A stretch of DNA of 15,794 bases from Hyphomicrobiales bacterium (GTDB taxonomy: Bacteria > Pseudomonadota > Alphaproteobacteria > Rhizobiales > Aestuariivirgaceae): positions 1 through 15,794 of the forward strand of contig JALWJW010000199.1 of NCBI GenBank assembly GCA_026996935.1, written 5' to 3'. Position 1 is the stretch's first letter. Each line of letters opens with the position of its first letter. Below the pieces are notes generated by a model, which saw nothing but the letters and a program-made list of their open reading frames with translations, did not search any database and was not told the DNA's origin. This document shows positions 14,794 through 15,794 of this stretch, piece after piece. The position numbers and the translations under genes are program-made.

Positions 14794-15188
14794 CAAGAAG
14801 AAACCATTACTAATACCAAATTGCTCAAAGCACCAATCAGCAAAGCAAGCATTGTGAAGACAGTGCCGAAATAGCGGAATTTTGTTATTTGTGGGATTTT
14901 TGAGATGCCATAGGCGTGCATGAGGCGGCCTGATAAAATGAGGACGCCGAGAGAGTGAAGTAGCAATACCGGGGCGTTTGAAAATTCGGCCATGGCCATT
15001 AAGATGATAACCAATGGCACATATTCGGTAAAGTTCCCATGAGCGCGCAAGGTACGGACCAGTTGCTCATTTTCTCCCCCGCCATCACCCAAGCTCACCT
15101 TGGCTTTGCCGCGAGCGCCAAAAACCTTAAAGCTTAGGAACACAAATAGTAAAGTTATCAGGCCTGCATATATCGGGGTGATGGTCAT
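14793..15188 (-). CDS. MAPEG-family integral membrane protein
   Basis: 131 residues with four predicted membrane helices. The family (membrane-associated proteins in eicosanoid and glutathione metabolism) is recognised by RTLRAHGNFTEYVPLVIILM, whose RAHGNFxEYVPL core is typical of bacterial MAPEG proteins, plus a last half with GRLMHAYGIS. Members are often glutathione-dependent transferases or peroxidases; bacterial substrates are mostly unknown. An ATG at 15200 is available, but it lacks a ribosome-binding site, while GGAAG lies 5 bases before the ATG at 15188, which also gives the usual short N-terminus (MTITPIYAGL). It is divergent from the HxlR regulator across 86 bp that include a perfect inverted repeat, and convergent with mbfA. 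Confidence 0.9.
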   Translation of the reverse strand: MTITPIYAGLITLLFVFLSFKVFGARGKAKVSLGDGGGENEQLVRTLRAHGNFTEYVPLVIILMAMAEFSNAPVLLLHSLGVLILSGRLMHAYGISKIPQITKFRYFGTVFTMLALLIGALSNLVLVMVSS

Positions 15189-15220
15189 TATTGCTTCCAT
15201 TTTTAAATACGTAATTCATA

Positions 15221-15243
15221 GTCACTATATTTATTGCAGTGAC
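15221..15243. promoter_or_regulatory. Inverted repeat between the MAPEG and hxlR-type genes (candidate HxlR operator)
   Basis: GTCACT (15221-15226) and AGTGAC (15238-15243) are perfect inverted copies 11 bp apart, 17 bp centre to centre, in the divergent intergenic region. HxlR-type regulators bind such dyads as dimers and often control an adjacent divergent gene. If so, this site would set expression of both the regulator and the MAPEG protein. Confidence 0.45.
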
Positions 15244-15274
15244 AAAGGCAACAAAAAAGTTTATTTTTATCGAA

Positions 15275-15598
15275 ATGAAAAAATCGAACAAAACAGAAAA
15301 TTTTGACTGCCCGTTGGCCCGTGCGGCTGGTTTAATCGGCAAGCGCTGGACGCTGGAAATTTTGCGCGACCTGTCATTACACAAAGCGCGGCGCTATCAG
15401 GATTTTCAAAATTCGCTTGAAGGTATATCGCCTAATACTTTGTCAGAGCGACTTAAGTCATTAGAGAATGCAGGCATCATTTCGCGGCAATCATACCAAG
15501 ATCACCCACCACGTTCTGAATACATCCTAACGCAAAAAGGCCAAGACCTCGGCCCCGTTTTGTCGGCAATCCATGCGTGGGGCAAGAAGTATTTGTAA
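15275..15598 (+). CDS. HxlR-family winged-helix transcriptional regulator
   Basis: 107 residues. The HxlR signature is clear: CPLARAAGLIGKRWTLEILR near the N-terminus, with the conserved Cys at residue 11, then RYQDFQNSLEGISPNTLSER as the recognition region, LKSLENAGIISRQ and the wing PPRSEYILTQKGQDLGPVL, ending HAWGKKYL. These are small dimeric repressors or activators, several of which sense electrophiles or redox state through the N-terminal cysteine; whether that applies here is inference. A GTG at 15239 would extend the protein by 12 residues and lies inside the inverted repeat; the ATG at 15275 gives the normal family length, though with only a weak ribosome-binding site. It is divergent from the MAPEG gene, its most likely target. 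Confidence 0.92.
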   Translation: MKKSNKTENFDCPLARAAGLIGKRWTLEILRDLSLHKARRYQDFQNSLEGISPNTLSERLKSLENAGIISRQSYQDHPPRSEYILTQKGQDLGPVLSAIHAWGKKYL

Positions 15599-15613
15599 AT
15601 CAAAACCACCACA

Positions 15614-15641
15614 TTTTTGCAAACAACCGCTGTTGCAAAAA
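15614..15641. promoter_or_regulatory. Perfect 9-bp inverted repeat downstream of the HxlR gene
   Basis: TTTTTGCAA (15614-15622) and TTGCAAAAA (15633-15641) are perfect inverted copies with a 10-bp spacer, so the half-sites are 19 bp apart, nearly two helical turns. No T-tract follows, so it is not a standard terminator. It could be an operator for a gene to the right. The rest of 15599-15794 shows only a weak TTGCGT-17-TATTTA promoter-like pair at 15675-15703. Confidence 0.4.
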
Positions 15642-15754
15642 CCACACACCTACAACCTTTCGTGCTTTTTGGGGTTGCGTGGAAATGGCGGCTAACCTAT
15701 TTACGATCCTCGTCCGCACTGGACCTAAACCTAAGAACAGAAGCGAGAATTCCG

Positions 15755-15794
15755 ATGACTAACATGATTTATCAAACAAACAACAAACCTTGTT
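15755..15794 (+). CDS. Possible start of a gene leaving the window
   Basis: ATG at 15755 opens a frame that stays open for 13 codons to the window edge (MTNMIYQTNNKPC). A purine-rich GAAGCGAG lies 8-15 bases upstream and a weak promoter-like pair about 50 bases upstream. The piece is too short for any product call, and it may be no gene at all. Confidence 0.25.
   Translation, partial: MTNMIYQTNNKPC

Noticed and set aside
15577..15762. 61-residue plus-strand frame overlapping the end of the HxlR gene
   Set aside because: It starts inside the HxlR gene, spans the inverted repeat and has no ribosome-binding site or family resemblance.
1..15794. Mobile elements, CRISPR arrays or a defence island
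   Set aside because: No transposase, integrase, toxin, nuclease or direct-repeat array is visible; all recognisable genes are metabolic, transport, chaperone or regulatory families typical of an alphaproteobacterial chromosome.

Overview
The window reads as chromosomal DNA of an alphaproteobacterium, most likely a Hyphomicrobiales (Rhizobiales)-type aerobe of moderate GC (roughly mid-40s percent by eye). The evidence is the family mix: a PdhS/DivJ/PleC-like histidine kinase, a membrane-bound ferritin (MbfA) behind an Irr-type iron control element, a DUF1289 protein, the late cobalamin genes cobT and cobS, an IclR regulator and a MAPEG/HxlR pair. I see no mobile element, phage gene, CRISPR array, tRNA or rRNA. 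Coding density is high and no gene-free stretch exceeds 300 bases.

Layout. (1) 1-1858, plus strand: the C-terminal part of an SLC13/DASS anion transporter followed at once by a tandem universal-stress-domain protein. (2) 1859-2090: gene-free, holding two small hairpins and the terminator of the next gene. (3) 2091-6775, minus strand: a periplasmic FKBP-type prolyl isomerase, a membrane-anchored Lys/Ala/Asp-rich helical repeat protein, a TorD-family chaperone, an Mrp/ApbC Fe-S carrier ATPase and an IclR regulator. Several carry their own hairpin terminators, so these are mostly separate transcripts; only iclR-mrp (23-bp gap) looks cotranscribed. (4) 6974-7585, minus: a glutathione S-transferase. 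(5) 7706-9238, plus: an orphan membrane histidine kinase ending 3 bp from the convergent cobT. (6) 9242-11174: cobT (minus) and cobS (plus), divergent across 64 bp that contain a 7-bp inverted repeat; together they perform lower-ligand activation and joining in cobalamin synthesis. (7) 11259-13738, plus: a three-helix membrane protein of unknown function, a DUF1289 protein and a phosphomannomutase/phosphoglucomutase. (8) 13824-14780, plus: mbfA with an Irr-box-like operator. (9) 14793-15598: a MAPEG membrane protein and an HxlR regulator, divergent across a perfect inverted repeat. (10) 15599-15794: a gene-free leader with a 9-bp dyad and possibly the first codons of a gene leaving the window.

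I found no convincing new multi-gene system. The most rewarding signals are regulatory: inverted repeats in almost every divergent or regulator-linked intergenic region (iclR, cobT/cobS, mbfA, MAPEG/hxlR, right edge). The least explained proteins are the LEA-like membrane-anchored repeat protein and the 202-residue membrane protein next to cobS. Several starts were moved from the longest open frame on ribosome-binding-site and family-length grounds, as stated in each entry.
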